From Vibrio sp. STUT-A11 (GTDB lineage Bacteria; Pseudomonadota; Gammaproteobacteria; Enterobacterales; Vibrionaceae): a stretch of 64,000 nucleotides of DNA. The notes under the pieces are model-generated. The model made no database searches, was not told the origin of the DNA, and worked only from the letters and a program-made list of their open reading frames with translations. Below are positions 16,255 through 26,049 of this stretch, in pieces. The stretch spans positions 310,001 through 374,000 of the forward strand of contig NZ_AP026764.1 of the NCBI RefSeq assembly GCF_026000435.1. Direction: 5' to 3'. A program made the translations under genes and the position numbers. Each line of letters begins with the position of its first letter. The stretch's first letter is position 1.

Positions 16255-17559
16255 ATGAATACCAAGAAACCGATGTCGCTTACCAGCCGTGTTATTTTCG
16301 GTATGGTGGCGGGTATCTTGACAGGATTTGCAATTCGCACACTTTTTGCCGACAACGGATTTGTCGACGCATACATTGTTAATGGACTATTTGAAGTTGG
16401 TGGACAGATCTTTGTCGCCAGCTTGAAGATGCTAGTAGTACCTTTGGTATTTGTATCACTGGTTTGTGGTACTAGCTCTCTTAAAGACCTATCTACCTTA
16501 GGTCGCATGGGTGGTAAAACCCTTGCTTTATACATTGTAACAACAGCGGTCGCTATCACGCTTGCTCTGACAATGGGCACCGTGTTCCAGCCAGGCGCTG
16601 GCGCTGATCTTACGGCGGTAAGTTCATTTAAGTCAGCAGAAGCACCGTCTTTGGGTCAAGTGATCATCGACATGTTCCCGACTAACCCAATCAGTGCAAT
16701 GGCTGAAGGCAAAACGCTTCAAGTTATCGTGTTTGCCGTTTTATTTGGTATCGCGATCAGTGCTGCAGGTAAGCCAGGTGAGCGCATCGCTGCATTCTTC
16801 TCAGACTTGAATGAAGTGATCATGAAGCTGGTTGCTATTTTAATGAACCTTGCACCATTCGGTGTGTTCTTCCTGATGGCGAAGCTGTTTACTGGTCTTG
16901 GTCTGGGTGCAATCCTAAACCTTGCCGAGTACTTTATCGTACTAGCCGGCACACTATTGCTACACGGTCTGGTTACCTACAGCGTGATGTTAAAAGGCTT
17001 TACTGGTCTTAGCCCAATCACCTTCCTACGTAAAATGGAAGATGCTGTGATGTTTGCATTCTCGACTGCATCATCGAACGCGACCATTCCTGTTACGATG
17101 GAAACAGCAAAACACCGCATGGGCGTAGAAAACCGTGTGTCTTCGTTCACTGTACCACTTGGTGCAACCGTGAACATGGACGGAACGGCGATCATGCAAG
17201 GTGTCGCTACCGCGTTTATCGCACAGGCATTCAACATTGATTTAACCATGGGTGACTACCTGATGGTTATCATGACGGCGACTCTGGCATCTATAGGTAC
17301 TGCTGGTGTTCCTGGTGTTGGCCTTGTAATGCTAGCGATGGTACTAAACCAAGTAGGCTTGCCTCTGGAAGGTATCGCTCTGATTATGGGTGTTGACCGT
17401 CTACTGGATATGATTCGTACCGCAGTAAACATTACTGGTGATAGCGCAGTAACGGTTATTGTTGCTAAATCAGAAGGTGCATTGGATGAAGCTCGCTTCA
17501 ACGATCCAATGGCCGGCGTAGCCGAAGAAGAAGTGCATCTTAAACGCGCTGACGCTTAA
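16255..17559 (+). CDS. Dicarboxylate/amino acid:cation symporter (DAACS, GltP/DctA-like)
   Basis: 434 aa from the ATG at 16255, which has TAAGGAG 9 bases upstream; the open frame to 16219 lacks a SD. It takes up glutamate/aspartate or C4-dicarboxylates with Na+ or H+ across the inner membrane. Family hallmarks are the serine-rich hairpin FSTASSNATIPVTM near residue 277-290, the following TVNMDGTAIMQG (NMDGT motif) and GTAGVPG, then DRLLDMIRTAVNITGD near the end. Eight membrane segments plus two hairpins expected. Monocistronic with a strong terminator. Confidence 0.9.
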   Translation: MNTKKPMSLTSRVIFGMVAGILTGFAIRTLFADNGFVDAYIVNGLFEVGGQIFVASLKMLVVPLVFVSLVCGTSSLKDLSTLGRMGGKTLALYIVTTAVAITLALTMGTVFQPGAGADLTAVSSFKSAEAPSLGQVIIDMFPTNPISAMAEGKTLQVIVFAVLFGIAISAAGKPGERIAAFFSDLNEVIMKLVAILMNLAPFGVFFLMAKLFTGLGLGAILNLAEYFIVLAGTLLLHGLVTYSVMLKGFTGLSPITFLRKMEDAVMFAFSTASSNATIPVTMETAKHRMGVENRVSSFTVPLGATVNMDGTAIMQGVATAFIAQAFNIDLTMGDYLMVIMTATLASIGTAGVPGVGLVMLAMVLNQVGLPLEGIALIMGVDRLLDMIRTAVNITGDSAVTVIVAKSEGALDEARFNDPMAGVAEEEVHLKRADA

Positions 17560-17585
17560 ACCGTTTTACGGTTATCCTGTCTAAA

Positions 17586-17618
17586 ACAAAGCCCCGATGG
17601 AAACATCGGGGCTTTGTT
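17586..17618 (+). terminator. Terminator of the symporter gene
   Basis: 14-bp arms ACAAAGCCCCGATG/CATCGGGGCTTTGT around a GAAA tetraloop; 26 bases after the stop. Confidence 0.85.
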
Positions 17619-17654
17619 CATTGAGAAAGGTTTATTCAGCAATCTTAAAGGCTT

Positions 17655-18035
17655 TTAGTCATTAGCCATTGAATTCAGTTTCGCTCTGGCTTGTTCTTCA
17701 TGCTCTGGCGTAATAGCGTTGCCAACCGTGTTCGCAGCTAATGTGAGCGCTGCCATATCATCAGTGAATCCAACGCCAGCCAGCACATCGGGCACCATAT
17801 CCGTTGGGAGAACGAAATACGCTAATGCCCCACCAAGAATCGCTTTATGGCGAACAGAGGTATTAGCGTCTGTCATCGCGAGCCAGGATTTAATCCCCAT
17901 CACCGCGAGCTCTTCACCCGCTTTCTTGACCGATCTTTTCATCTTGTGCCAAAACGTTTTTTCATCTGGCACTTTTAGCGTGTCATCAACGGCGTCATTA
18001 GGCGCCGATTTTAAAGACATGGCTGTAGTCATCAT
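17655..18035 (-). CDS. YkvA-family (DUF1232) protein
   Basis: 126 aa. The DUF1232 core is clear: HKAILGGALAYFVLPTDMVPDVLAGVGFTDDMAALTLA, residues about 64-100, a hydrophobic helical hairpin with the LPxDxxPD motif. The N-terminal half is charged. Probably membrane-associated; function unknown. A GGAGGC lies before the ATG. Monocistronic, convergent with the symporter gene. Confidence 0.85.
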   Translation of the reverse strand: MMTTAMSLKSAPNDAVDDTLKVPDEKTFWHKMKRSVKKAGEELAVMGIKSWLAMTDANTSVRHKAILGGALAYFVLPTDMVPDVLAGVGFTDDMAALTLAANTVGNAITPEHEEQARAKLNSMAND

Positions 18036-18135
18036 TGCCTCCGGTAGTTATGACGATTGCAATAATAGTAATGATCAAATCTGAACGTAACATTAATGGG
18101 GCTTCTTTACTGAAATGAAAAGGATGACGAAAAGA

Positions 18136-18166
18136 ACAAAGCCCCCAAACCTAAGTCTGAGGGCTA
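18136..18166 (-). terminator. Terminator of malS
   Basis: AGCCCTCAGAC paired with GTTTGGGGGCT (minus strand, G-U pairs included), followed by TTTGTTCTTTT; 53 bases after the stop. Confidence 0.6.
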
Positions 18167-18218
18167 TGACTTTTGAAATCTAGATTAAAAGCCAGAATTC
18201 GCTTTTTGAACTAGTGAC

Positions 18219-20282
18219 TTACGGTTTCTCTCTGCCGACAAACGCAACCACTACCTTGTCTCCAGCAAGAGTACGAGAGAAAACGTACGCTCCATCCTGA
18301 GCGATTACGCGATGCTTACCCGCTCCAATCGCAGGGTGTGCTTTACGGAACTGCCCTAGTGTCTGCCAATGTTTCAACAACGATTGCTTGTCGTCAGTCA
18401 GCTCCCACACCATGTCAGAGCGAGTGCCTTGGTGGAAGTCGTCTGCATACGGGCCAATGTTACGCCCCACTTCATCGCCATAATAGACCTGTACAGCGCC
18501 AGGGCTTAATAACAGCGCATTCGCTGCGTTACGCTGCATGGCGTAGTCTTTGAAGCGTGAGAAGAACAACTCGGTATCGTGAGAGGACATATAGCTGACA
18601 GGGTTAAAGTCTTTCTCGTTGGCGATGGTGTCGGCATAGCTTTGGTAGGTGTCAGCCATTTGGCTAAAACAGGCTGCGCCTTTATCGAGTTTCTTCTGCA
18701 TATCAAAATTGATCAGTGCATCAAAACCATCATCAAAGTAAGGGCTGCGATAGGCCGTATGTCCCCAAACTTCGCCCATCATCCAGAACGGTTGACCGGA
18801 TTTACCGTTTTCTTCACGCCACTGCTCCAAGCTTTGAGAAGCTTCCTGCTTCAGGCGTTTCCATACGTCACCTTCGACGTGTTTTACTGTGTCGACGCGA
18901 TATCCATCAATGCCAAAGCGCTTCACCCAATCCGTTTGCCATTCAATTAAATAATCAGACACGGTGAAATTGTCTCGCGCTTTAACACGCGTACCCGGAT
19001 TGTCTAGTAGCCACTTAGGTGGCGTTACCGCTTTATCAGATTCGGTGACAAAGTCCGGCAACCCAGCGAGCGACATTGTGATATCGCTACTGCCCGGCTC
19101 AGGATAGCCCGGTAAACCGGCTCTTACCCAATCACCGCCCCACCAGCTAACCCAGTTCGGACTTTGGTAATTAATATATTGGTGATAGCTATGCCAGTTT
19201 TCGCCACTCTTTGGTTGCCAGTTCGCCCACTTTTTTGGCAAATCAGCGCCCGGTTTGAGCACTTCGATACCATCAAACTGTAAATCGGCAAGTGTGGAGT
19301 AACCTGTGTGGTTGATGACGGCATCCATCAGCACTTTTAGCCCGCGTTTGTGCGCTTCGTCCACCAGCATCTTTAAGTCAGCTTCACTGCCGAAGTTTTC
19401 GTCGATCTTAGTGAAGTCACGGGTCCAGTAACCATGATAAGCATAAAATGGGAACGAGCCACTGTCGCCACCGCCAACAAAACCGTGTACCTGCTCAACG
19501 ATCGGTGAGAGCCAAATTGCATCCGTCCCCAAATTCTTAATGTAGTCGAGCTTCTCAATCACTCCTTTGAGATCACCACCGTGGAAGGTACCGATTTCTT
19601 CTTTCCCGTCTTTTTTACGCCCATAGCTGGCGTCATTGCTGCTATCTGCGTTGTTGAATCTATCAACCATCACAAAGTAGATATTGGCATTGCGGTAATC
19701 AAACGGTATTGCTTGCCTAGTTTTCTTTATCGGCTCGAGAAGTACGATTCCACCTGACGCTTGGTCTGGCACCAAAGAGACTTGCTGATTTTTTACTTCG
19801 GCTACCTGCCCTGAGTAAGCATCCCGCAATTTGGTTCCATCGGGGAAACTATCACCCAATGCAATGGACACTTCGCCACCTTGATAGACTTCACATTGGA
19901 CTTTTGGGATCGAGCGTTTGAACTCAGTCTTCGCCGCTTTCTTTGGTTCTCGCTTAAACAGAAGTGTTTTTGCCTGCTCATCATAGGCAAACGAGTAATC
20001 GCCGGTAAAACGTATTTTCAGCGCAAGTTCTGTCGGCTCGCCACAGTTCAGTGAAATGGGTGTATTGAACTTTACGTTTTGTCCGTCGGGCGCGGTACAA
20101 CTTCCCTCGACACCGGTTATTTTTAGTGTGTAGCCGTCTTTGGTAAGCGGCACGACTAAAGGTTGCTCGGCACTGAGTGGAAAGTCGCGGCTATTGGTTG
20201 TGGTAGATATGGTGATATTGGGTTCAGCGATAGCGCTTGCCGAGGCGAGTAATAATGTCGTCGTGATCAGATTCAGTTTCAT
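18219..20282 (-). CDS. malS: Periplasmic alpha-amylase
   Basis: 687 aa from the ATG at 20282 (GGAACG before it), giving a clean signal peptide MKLNLITTTLLLASASAIA; the frame open to 20339 has no such leader. GH13 alpha-amylase that cuts maltodextrins in the periplasm, similar in length to E. coli MalS (676). Residues about 20-180 are beta-rich accessory modules. The catalytic triad is intact: nucleophile in IDGYRVDTVKHVE, acid in MMGEVWG, third aspartate in MSSHDTELF. The C-terminal domain is short and ends abruptly (VGREKP), so the last beta domain may be trimmed compared with the family. GGCGTAG elements lie upstream at 20383-20391 and 20425-20433. Confidence 0.9.
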   Translation of the reverse strand: MKLNLITTTLLLASASAIAEPNITISTTTNSRDFPLSAEQPLVVPLTKDGYTLKITGVEGSCTAPDGQNVKFNTPISLNCGEPTELALKIRFTGDYSFAYDEQAKTLLFKREPKKAAKTEFKRSIPKVQCEVYQGGEVSIALGDSFPDGTKLRDAYSGQVAEVKNQQVSLVPDQASGGIVLLEPIKKTRQAIPFDYRNANIYFVMVDRFNNADSSNDASYGRKKDGKEEIGTFHGGDLKGVIEKLDYIKNLGTDAIWLSPIVEQVHGFVGGGDSGSFPFYAYHGYWTRDFTKIDENFGSEADLKMLVDEAHKRGLKVLMDAVINHTGYSTLADLQFDGIEVLKPGADLPKKWANWQPKSGENWHSYHQYINYQSPNWVSWWGGDWVRAGLPGYPEPGSSDITMSLAGLPDFVTESDKAVTPPKWLLDNPGTRVKARDNFTVSDYLIEWQTDWVKRFGIDGYRVDTVKHVEGDVWKRLKQEASQSLEQWREENGKSGQPFWMMGEVWGHTAYRSPYFDDGFDALINFDMQKKLDKGAACFSQMADTYQSYADTIANEKDFNPVSYMSSHDTELFFSRFKDYAMQRNAANALLLSPGAVQVYYGDEVGRNIGPYADDFHQGTRSDMVWELTDDKQSLLKHWQTLGQFRKAHPAIGAGKHRVIAQDGAYVFSRTLAGDKVVVAFVGREKP

Positions 20283-20382
20283 CGTTCCATCCATTGATTG
20301 CGTATGTAACCCACGCAAATTTATTAGTTTTATTCGCACTAATAGTAAATGGATGAAAATTTGAGCACATCATTCTAATAGA

Positions 20383-20433
20383 CTACGCCCTAAAGCTTGG
20401 ATTAACTCACATTTTTGCTTTATCAAGGCGTAG
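20383..20433. promoter_or_regulatory. Inverted pair of GGCGTAG elements, putative MalT sites of malS
   Basis: AGGGCGTAG on the minus strand at 20383-20391 and AAGGCGTAG on the plus strand at 20425-20433, about 100-150 bases before malS. The same word recurs in the malP/malT and lamB/glgX intergenic regions. Assignment to MalT is inferred. Confidence 0.5.
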
Positions 20434-20443
20434 TTAGATATTT

Positions 20444-21121
20444 CTACAACTGAACACTGCCTAAATTCCGCATTTGATTCATCGCCCATCTGGTGCGGCG
20501 CTGAGTATAGTCGCTTTGCGGGTAAACTTTTATACGATAAGGATTAGGCAGCACGACAGCTAATTGCGCCGCTTGCCACTTCGACAACCTGTCCGAGCTA
20601 ACCCCAAAGTAGTTCTGAGCAGCCGCTTCTGTGCCATAAATACCCGGACCAAATTCAACCACGTTTAGGTAGACTTCCAGAATGCGCTTTTTACTCCACA
20701 TCGCTTCCATTAGCAGAGCAAAGTAAAGCTCATAGGCCTTACGCACATAAGAATGAGCAGGAAACAAAAAAACGTTCTTAGCGGTTTGTTGAGTAATCGT
20801 GCTTGCTCCACGGGATGGGCCATTTTCGTCCGCATTCGCTATCACGTTAAATAGAGACTCAAAGTCGACCCCATAGTGCGTCGGGAATTTCTGATCTTCG
20901 GTTGCAATCACAGCAAGCTGCATGTTCTTGGAGATTTGCGACAAAGGTACCCATTCGTGCTGACTTTTTTCAGGATAATTTGTTGGAGGTGAGACAAGGC
21001 GACTGAGCTTCCAGCCCCAAATTGGAGGATCGACAAACTTTACCGCCCCGACTAGTACAACAGGAGCGAGCAACAGTACCAACACCACTTTAATTAGAAA
21101 TGACTTTAGCCTTTTGAACAT
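20444..21121 (-). CDS. mtgA: Monofunctional biosynthetic peptidoglycan transglycosylase
   Basis: 225 aa. GT51 glycosyltransferase that polymerises lipid II at the inner membrane. One N-terminal membrane helix (residues about 8-28) is followed by the GT51 motifs: ATEDQKFPTHYGVDF with the catalytic glutamate, GASTITQQTAKN, KRILEVYLNVVEFG and GIYGTEAAAQNYFG. No transpeptidase domain, as expected for MtgA (E. coli 242 aa). It lies between malS and glgB but has no metabolic link to them; convergent or operon structure is not evident. Confidence 0.93.
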   Translation of the reverse strand: MFKRLKSFLIKVVLVLLLAPVVLVGAVKFVDPPIWGWKLSRLVSPPTNYPEKSQHEWVPLSQISKNMQLAVIATEDQKFPTHYGVDFESLFNVIANADENGPSRGASTITQQTAKNVFLFPAHSYVRKAYELYFALLMEAMWSKKRILEVYLNVVEFGPGIYGTEAAAQNYFGVSSDRLSKWQAAQLAVVLPNPYRIKVYPQSDYTQRRTRWAMNQMRNLGSVQL

Positions 21122-21215
21122 TCACCGTATCCCGACAACTCACAGCCTTACAAGCAAGCGATCAAGATTGCCGTAATCTGCAAAGAACAACAAGTTTCTG
21201 AGGTTAAAGTTTGGT

Positions 21216-21250
21216 CAAAAAAAGCCCGATTTACAATGTAAAGCGGGCTT
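21216..21250 (-). terminator. Terminator of glgB
   Basis: AGCCCG/CGGGCT stem with an inner TTTAC/GTAAA stem, followed on the minus strand by seven T; 20 bases after the stop. Confidence 0.8.
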
Positions 21251-21269
21251 AATGATTTAGAGAAGAGGC

Positions 21270-23474
21270 TTATTTAACAAGCTTGTAGAACACCGTCGAT
21301 AACGGTGGAATACGCAGCCCAAGAGATTGTGGCAGCGATTCACTTTCAATTGATTCAGTCTCAGCACTGTTGAGAACCTTAAAGCCACTACCATCGTATT
21401 TGCTGTCATCGGTATTAAGCAGAAGTTCGTATTTCCCTTCATTCGGAACGCCTAAACGGAACTTCTCGTGGGGTACCGGTGTGAAGTTGGTGATAACCAA
21501 AATGCGCTCACCATCCTGACTAATACGCTCATGCGCCAAAATACTCGCGTCCGCTTCATCTTGAAGACGCCATTCAAAGCCAGCTGGAACACAATCCTGA
21601 TCATGCATAGCCGGTTCAGTTCGGTAAAGATGGTTCAGGTCGCGAGTCAGATCTTGCACCCCTTTGTGGCGTCCAAACTCCAATAAGAACCACTGCAGTT
21701 GATCGTCGTGGTTCCATTCCGCTGTCTGACCTAACTCTGCGCCCATAAAGTTGAGCTTTTTACCTGGTTGACCGTACATGTGACCGTAGTAGGCACGCAA
21801 GTTCGCGGTCTGTTGCCACTCATCACCTGGCATTTTGTTGTGAATAGAACCTTTACCGTACACCACTTCGTCGTGTGACAATGACAAAACGTAGTTCTCG
21901 CTGTGGGCGTATATAAGTGGGAATGTGATGGTATTGTGGTGGTATTTGCGGTGAACAGGATCTTCTTTCATGTAAGAAAGACTGTCGTGCATCCAGCCCA
22001 TATTCCACTTAAATCCAAAGCCTAAGCCCCCCATGAAGGTTGGCGCTGAAACACCAGGGAATGCCGTAGACTCTTCAGCAATCGTCATAGCGTTCGGGAA
22101 ATGTTTGTACACTTCCTCGTTCATCCATTTTAGCGTCGCGATCGCTTCATAGTTTTCATTTCCGCCATCAATATTTGGGATCCACTGATCGTGACTACGC
22201 GAGTAATCTAGGTAGATCATGGAAGCAACCGCATCAACGCGAATACCATCGATATGGAATTGTTCGAACCAGTACAGTGCATTAGCGACCAGAAAACGAC
22301 GAACATGCTCACGGCCTACATCATAGATATAGGAGTTCCAATCTTGGTGCCAGCCGCGACGCGGGTCAGGATCGTGGAACAAAGGTGTACCATCAAAATT
22401 CGCCAAACCATGGTCATCGGATGGGAAGTGCGCTGGTACCCAGTCAAGAACTACACCAATACCCGCCTGGTGACAAGCATCAACGAAGTATTTGAAATCA
22501 TCTGGCGATCCATAACGACTGGTTGGCGCAAACAACCCCACAGGTTGATAACCCCAAGAGCCATAGAATGGATGCTCAGAAACTGGCATCAGCTCAACGT
22601 GGGTATACTCCATGTCGACTAAGTATGGTACTAACTGTTCAGCCAGGTCACGGTAGTTAAGAAACTCTCCCTGATCGTCGCGTTTCCAAGAGCCAGCATG
22701 CAGCTCATAGAAAGACAATGCTTCATGACGCTTTTCAGTCACAGGGCGGCTTTGCCATTGAGCATCCTGCCATTGGTAACGATTGTGGTCGTAAGTGATG
22801 GATGCAAATGACGGGTACTGTTCTGAATAAAAACCCCATGGGTCTTGCTTATGAGGCAACCCTTCTCCATGTGGACCTTTCAGTTCGTATTTGTATTGTA
22901 CGCCCTCTTCTAAGCCAGGAACGAACAAGCCCCAAATACCGTAATCGAGGCGTTGCATTGGCTGACGACGGCCATCCCACTGGTTAAACCCGCCGATTAA
23001 ACTCACGGCTGACGCATGTGGTGCATAAACTAGGAAACGAACGCCAGAGATATGTTTACCTCCACGCTCTAGAGTGACAAAGTGCGAACCCATGTAGTGA
23101 TACATGTCTTTCGGTGTGTGCAGGTGTTCGTACTCTTGGTAAATATTGTGGTATTGGTATGGGTCGTCAATGATCTGCTCAACGCCATTCCAGTCTACGG
23201 CTAAGCGGTAATGGGTAAGGTGTAAATCGCGTTTTTCTTTGAGAATAAATCCGCTTTCACCTTCTCGTTCAAGGGCAACTCTTGGCTCCCCTTCAACCAA
23301 TAATTCAACTTTATCTGCACCTGGCATCCAGACTCTTAGGGAACCTTCACCATCATCAATAAATGGCCCCAGCGTCGCAAACGGATCCGAGTAAGAAGCC
23401 TGAGCTAGCAGTTCATAGGCACGTTCATACTTTTTCTTTGTTCTCTTTATTTTATTTGTTTTCGTGTTTTTCAA
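21270..23474 (-). CDS. glgB: 1,4-alpha-glucan branching enzyme
   Basis: 734 aa from a TTG at 23474 preceded by AGGGAGAAAGG; an in-frame GTG at 23510 has no SD, so I prefer the TTG. Makes alpha-1,6 branches in glycogen. After a basic N-terminus comes a CBM48 module (LVYAPHASAVSLIGGFNQWDGR, near residue 150-170) and the GH13_9 barrel with nucleophile in IDGIRVDAVASMIYLDY, acid in IAEESTAFPGV and third aspartate in LSHDEVVYGKGS. The C-terminal all-beta domain is present. It shares the strand with malQ and malP but is separated from malQ by 245 bases with a terminator. No glgA or glgC is nearby. Confidence 0.93.
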   Translation of the reverse strand: MKNTKTNKIKRTKKKYERAYELLAQASYSDPFATLGPFIDDGEGSLRVWMPGADKVELLVEGEPRVALEREGESGFILKEKRDLHLTHYRLAVDWNGVEQIIDDPYQYHNIYQEYEHLHTPKDMYHYMGSHFVTLERGGKHISGVRFLVYAPHASAVSLIGGFNQWDGRRQPMQRLDYGIWGLFVPGLEEGVQYKYELKGPHGEGLPHKQDPWGFYSEQYPSFASITYDHNRYQWQDAQWQSRPVTEKRHEALSFYELHAGSWKRDDQGEFLNYRDLAEQLVPYLVDMEYTHVELMPVSEHPFYGSWGYQPVGLFAPTSRYGSPDDFKYFVDACHQAGIGVVLDWVPAHFPSDDHGLANFDGTPLFHDPDPRRGWHQDWNSYIYDVGREHVRRFLVANALYWFEQFHIDGIRVDAVASMIYLDYSRSHDQWIPNIDGGNENYEAIATLKWMNEEVYKHFPNAMTIAEESTAFPGVSAPTFMGGLGFGFKWNMGWMHDSLSYMKEDPVHRKYHHNTITFPLIYAHSENYVLSLSHDEVVYGKGSIHNKMPGDEWQQTANLRAYYGHMYGQPGKKLNFMGAELGQTAEWNHDDQLQWFLLEFGRHKGVQDLTRDLNHLYRTEPAMHDQDCVPAGFEWRLQDEADASILAHERISQDGERILVITNFTPVPHEKFRLGVPNEGKYELLLNTDDSKYDGSGFKVLNSAETESIESESLPQSLGLRIPPLSTVFYKLVK

Positions 23475-23601
23475 ACCTTTCTCCCTAAAACCAATATCCA
23501 CCTTAAACACACCGAGTTTAAGAAAATATTGGCTTGCACAGCCAACATTGTAAACTTACTAAAAAGCACTGCTTCGAACGTCAATGTTTGCAAGCAGCAT
23601 T

Positions 23602-23636
23602 AAAAAACGAAAATGCCCGCTATTATTGCGGGCATA
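23602..23636 (-). terminator. Terminator downstream of malQ
   Basis: ATGCCCGC/GCGGGCAT arms with a 7-base loop, followed on the minus strand by TTTTCGTTTTTT; 120 bases past the malQ stop. It separates malPQ from glgB. Confidence 0.75.
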
Positions 23637-23755
23637 ATAACAGTACTCCATCCTAACGGATTGTTTTTATAGAATGAGTGACGTAGATGGGAATTTCTTA
23701 TCTCAAAGCAAACAAATTTATAATCAGCTCGCTTTCTCACTCACTCTATTTGTCC

Positions 23756-25936
23756 TTACTTACTTGCCTGAGCGCGGACTTCCGTTAAACGTTTTGCAAT
23801 TCGATTCACATCTTCACGACTGAAAATTTCGTCAAGGTTCATCGACAGCTTACGACGCCAGTTTGGATACTCATCAACAGTACCAGGGATATTGACCGGT
23901 TGGTCCATCTCTAGCCAGTCTTCCAGCTGAACGCTAAGCAGAGCAGAACCACCTGCGGCAACATGCAGTTGAAGCGCTTCGCTTAAGTACGAATCCATAG
24001 GTACGAACTGCGCATCGTGACCAATGCCTTCAGGCAGGTAACCATGCCAGCGAACGCTATCCAGAATGCCTTGCTTGCACTTCAGACGATCAGCAAACAG
24101 ACCTTCTAGTTGCTCTTCATCTGGGTACAGACCGATCTCACGACCCATTTTCAAATCATCACAGTGCCAGAAACCGCGTAGCGTCGGCATATCGTGCGTA
24201 CACAGTGCCGCCATAGATTGCTCAGCATAATGCTTAGGAGAAATGAAGCCGCCGTCGTCTTTTGAGGTTTCAAAGAAAAATACTTTGTATGAGTGCACAC
24301 CGGCATCGCGAAGAATATCCACGATTTCATCAGGCACAGTACCTAAGTCTTCACCGATAACTGAACATTGATGACGATGAGATTCAAGCGCTAAAATTGC
24401 CAACATATCTTCGACTGGGTAGTACAGGTAAGCCCCTTCTGTTGCCTTTTCACCTTTTGGAATCCACCATAGACGCAGCAAACCAAGTACATGGTCAATA
24501 CGTAGCGAACCACAATGCTTCATGTTGGCACGCAGCAGTTGGATGAAAGCTTCGTACCCCGTTGCTTCAAGCACTTGTGGGTTTAGTGGAGGCAGACCCC
24601 AGTTTTGACCTAGTGGGCCCAGTACATCTGGTGGCGCACCAATACTTGCGTCCAGAACAAGGTTACCTTCGTCAGCCCAAGTTTCACTGCCAGAATCCGC
24701 TACGCCTACTGCAAGGTCACGGTACAGACCCACAGACATGCCTTTTTCTTCTGCCAGTACTTGAGTTTCTTTGATCTGATCGTCCGCGATCCACTGTAAG
24801 TACATGTACAGATGAACGCGGTCTTTCTGCTCTTTAATGTACTTTTGCGTCCCCGCGGACTCGAATGTGCGGAATTTGTCAGGGAATGCCGGCCAGCCCC
24901 ACATATTGGCATCTTCCGCATGAAGATCGGCATGAAGTGCGTCAAAGGCCGCTTGGTGTAACAAGCTGTCACCGCCTTTCTCTACAAAGTCCAAGAAAGT
25001 ACGAGCACGGTCGGTATTTTTGTCTAGATGACGAGCTTTGAACTCGCTAAACAGTAACGGCAGTACACTCATCTTAAGAGCTGAGACTTCGGTGTAATTA
25101 ACCCAATGAGAATCACGAGCTTTTTGCAGGCGCTGCTGGAATTCAGCACTGCCAACTTGTTGCTGCGCTTCTGCACTCAGAGCGAATTCAGGTACGGATA
25201 CCACATCAATATACATGATGTTCAACCAGCGGCGAGACGATGGGCTGTATGGGCTCGCACCTTCTGGGTTTGCCGGGAACAACGAGTGGATTGGGTTCAG
25301 GCCAATGAAGTCCCCACCACGCGAAGCAATGTCACTAACCAGTTGCTTTAGGTCTCCGAAATCACCGATACCCCAGTTATGCTGAGTACGCAGTGTGTAA
25401 AGCTGGATACTTGGCCCCCACAGCTTTTTGTGTTCGTTAAGCGCATCTTGTTTGTAACAAGCTTTTGGAGTGATGATCAGCGACATTTCATAAGGCGTTT
25501 TACGACGCTTACGACTGATGATCAATTTGTGGTAACCCCATGCCAAGTTCTTTGGCAATGCAAACACTAGAGGGCCACCCTCAGCACGTTCATCACGAAC
25601 AATTTGAGACTGAAGATAGCCTTCAAGTACCTCTCCTTGCTCTGTTTCTAAACGCCAGCTGAATTCACTCTCACGAGCACTCGTACCTAGGTTTAGTTCT
25701 ACTTCGACAGGCTCGCCGTCGCGTAAAACAAGAACAGGGGCTAGTACGTCTTTCTTATGCTTCTTCTCAGCAGAAGCCAATAGTTTTTCATCGCTGCTAG
25801 TATCGTAGCCAAGTGAAGCGAGCAAACGGCGCAGAGTCTCATCAGACACTTTAGCCTCATCTCCCCATGCACTGACGTAACTGTCAGCCAATCTCGCCAT
25901 TTCCGCGACTTTCTTTAATGCTGTTAGTTCTTTCAT
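23756..25936 (-). CDS. malQ: 4-alpha-glucanotransferase (amylomaltase)
   Basis: 726 aa from the ATG at 25936 with GGAGAAAGCG before it (frame open to 25963 without SD). GH77 enzyme that disproportionates maltodextrins in the cytoplasm so that MalP can degrade them. Catalytic residues are recognisable: nucleophile in SLRIDHVLGLLRLWW, acid in IGEDLGTVPDE and third aspartate in LCTHDMPTLRGFW. The long N-terminal region typical of proteobacterial MalQ (residues 1-150) is present. It follows malP with an 86-base... gap containing a hairpin, so malPQ expression is probably linked with partial termination. Confidence 0.94.
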   Translation of the reverse strand: MKELTALKKVAEMARLADSYVSAWGDEAKVSDETLRRLLASLGYDTSSDEKLLASAEKKHKKDVLAPVLVLRDGEPVEVELNLGTSARESEFSWRLETEQGEVLEGYLQSQIVRDERAEGGPLVFALPKNLAWGYHKLIISRKRRKTPYEMSLIITPKACYKQDALNEHKKLWGPSIQLYTLRTQHNWGIGDFGDLKQLVSDIASRGGDFIGLNPIHSLFPANPEGASPYSPSSRRWLNIMYIDVVSVPEFALSAEAQQQVGSAEFQQRLQKARDSHWVNYTEVSALKMSVLPLLFSEFKARHLDKNTDRARTFLDFVEKGGDSLLHQAAFDALHADLHAEDANMWGWPAFPDKFRTFESAGTQKYIKEQKDRVHLYMYLQWIADDQIKETQVLAEEKGMSVGLYRDLAVGVADSGSETWADEGNLVLDASIGAPPDVLGPLGQNWGLPPLNPQVLEATGYEAFIQLLRANMKHCGSLRIDHVLGLLRLWWIPKGEKATEGAYLYYPVEDMLAILALESHRHQCSVIGEDLGTVPDEIVDILRDAGVHSYKVFFFETSKDDGGFISPKHYAEQSMAALCTHDMPTLRGFWHCDDLKMGREIGLYPDEEQLEGLFADRLKCKQGILDSVRWHGYLPEGIGHDAQFVPMDSYLSEALQLHVAAGGSALLSVQLEDWLEMDQPVNIPGTVDEYPNWRRKLSMNLDEIFSREDVNRIAKRLTEVRAQASK

Positions 25937-26009
25937 CGCTTTCTCCGAAGGTAATGCAAACACCTTCCATGTAGGGTTTTATTGTTATCAATAACTTATA
26001 TTTGAAAAT

Positions 26010-26045
26010 AACCAAAGGTAGCGCAGGGCTACCTTGGTTTTTACT
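26010..26045 (-). terminator. Hairpin between malP and malQ, likely partial terminator
   Basis: AACCAAGGTAGC paired with GCTACCTTTGGTT, starting about five bases past the malP stop. On the minus strand it is followed by ATTTTC, a weak T-tract, compatible with partial termination in an operon. Confidence 0.6.
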
Positions 26046-26049
26046 TTTA

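Noticed and set aside
16255..17559. Calling the symporter dctA
   Set aside because: Motifs fit GltP, DctA and related DAACS carriers equally; no dctBD or other context to choose.
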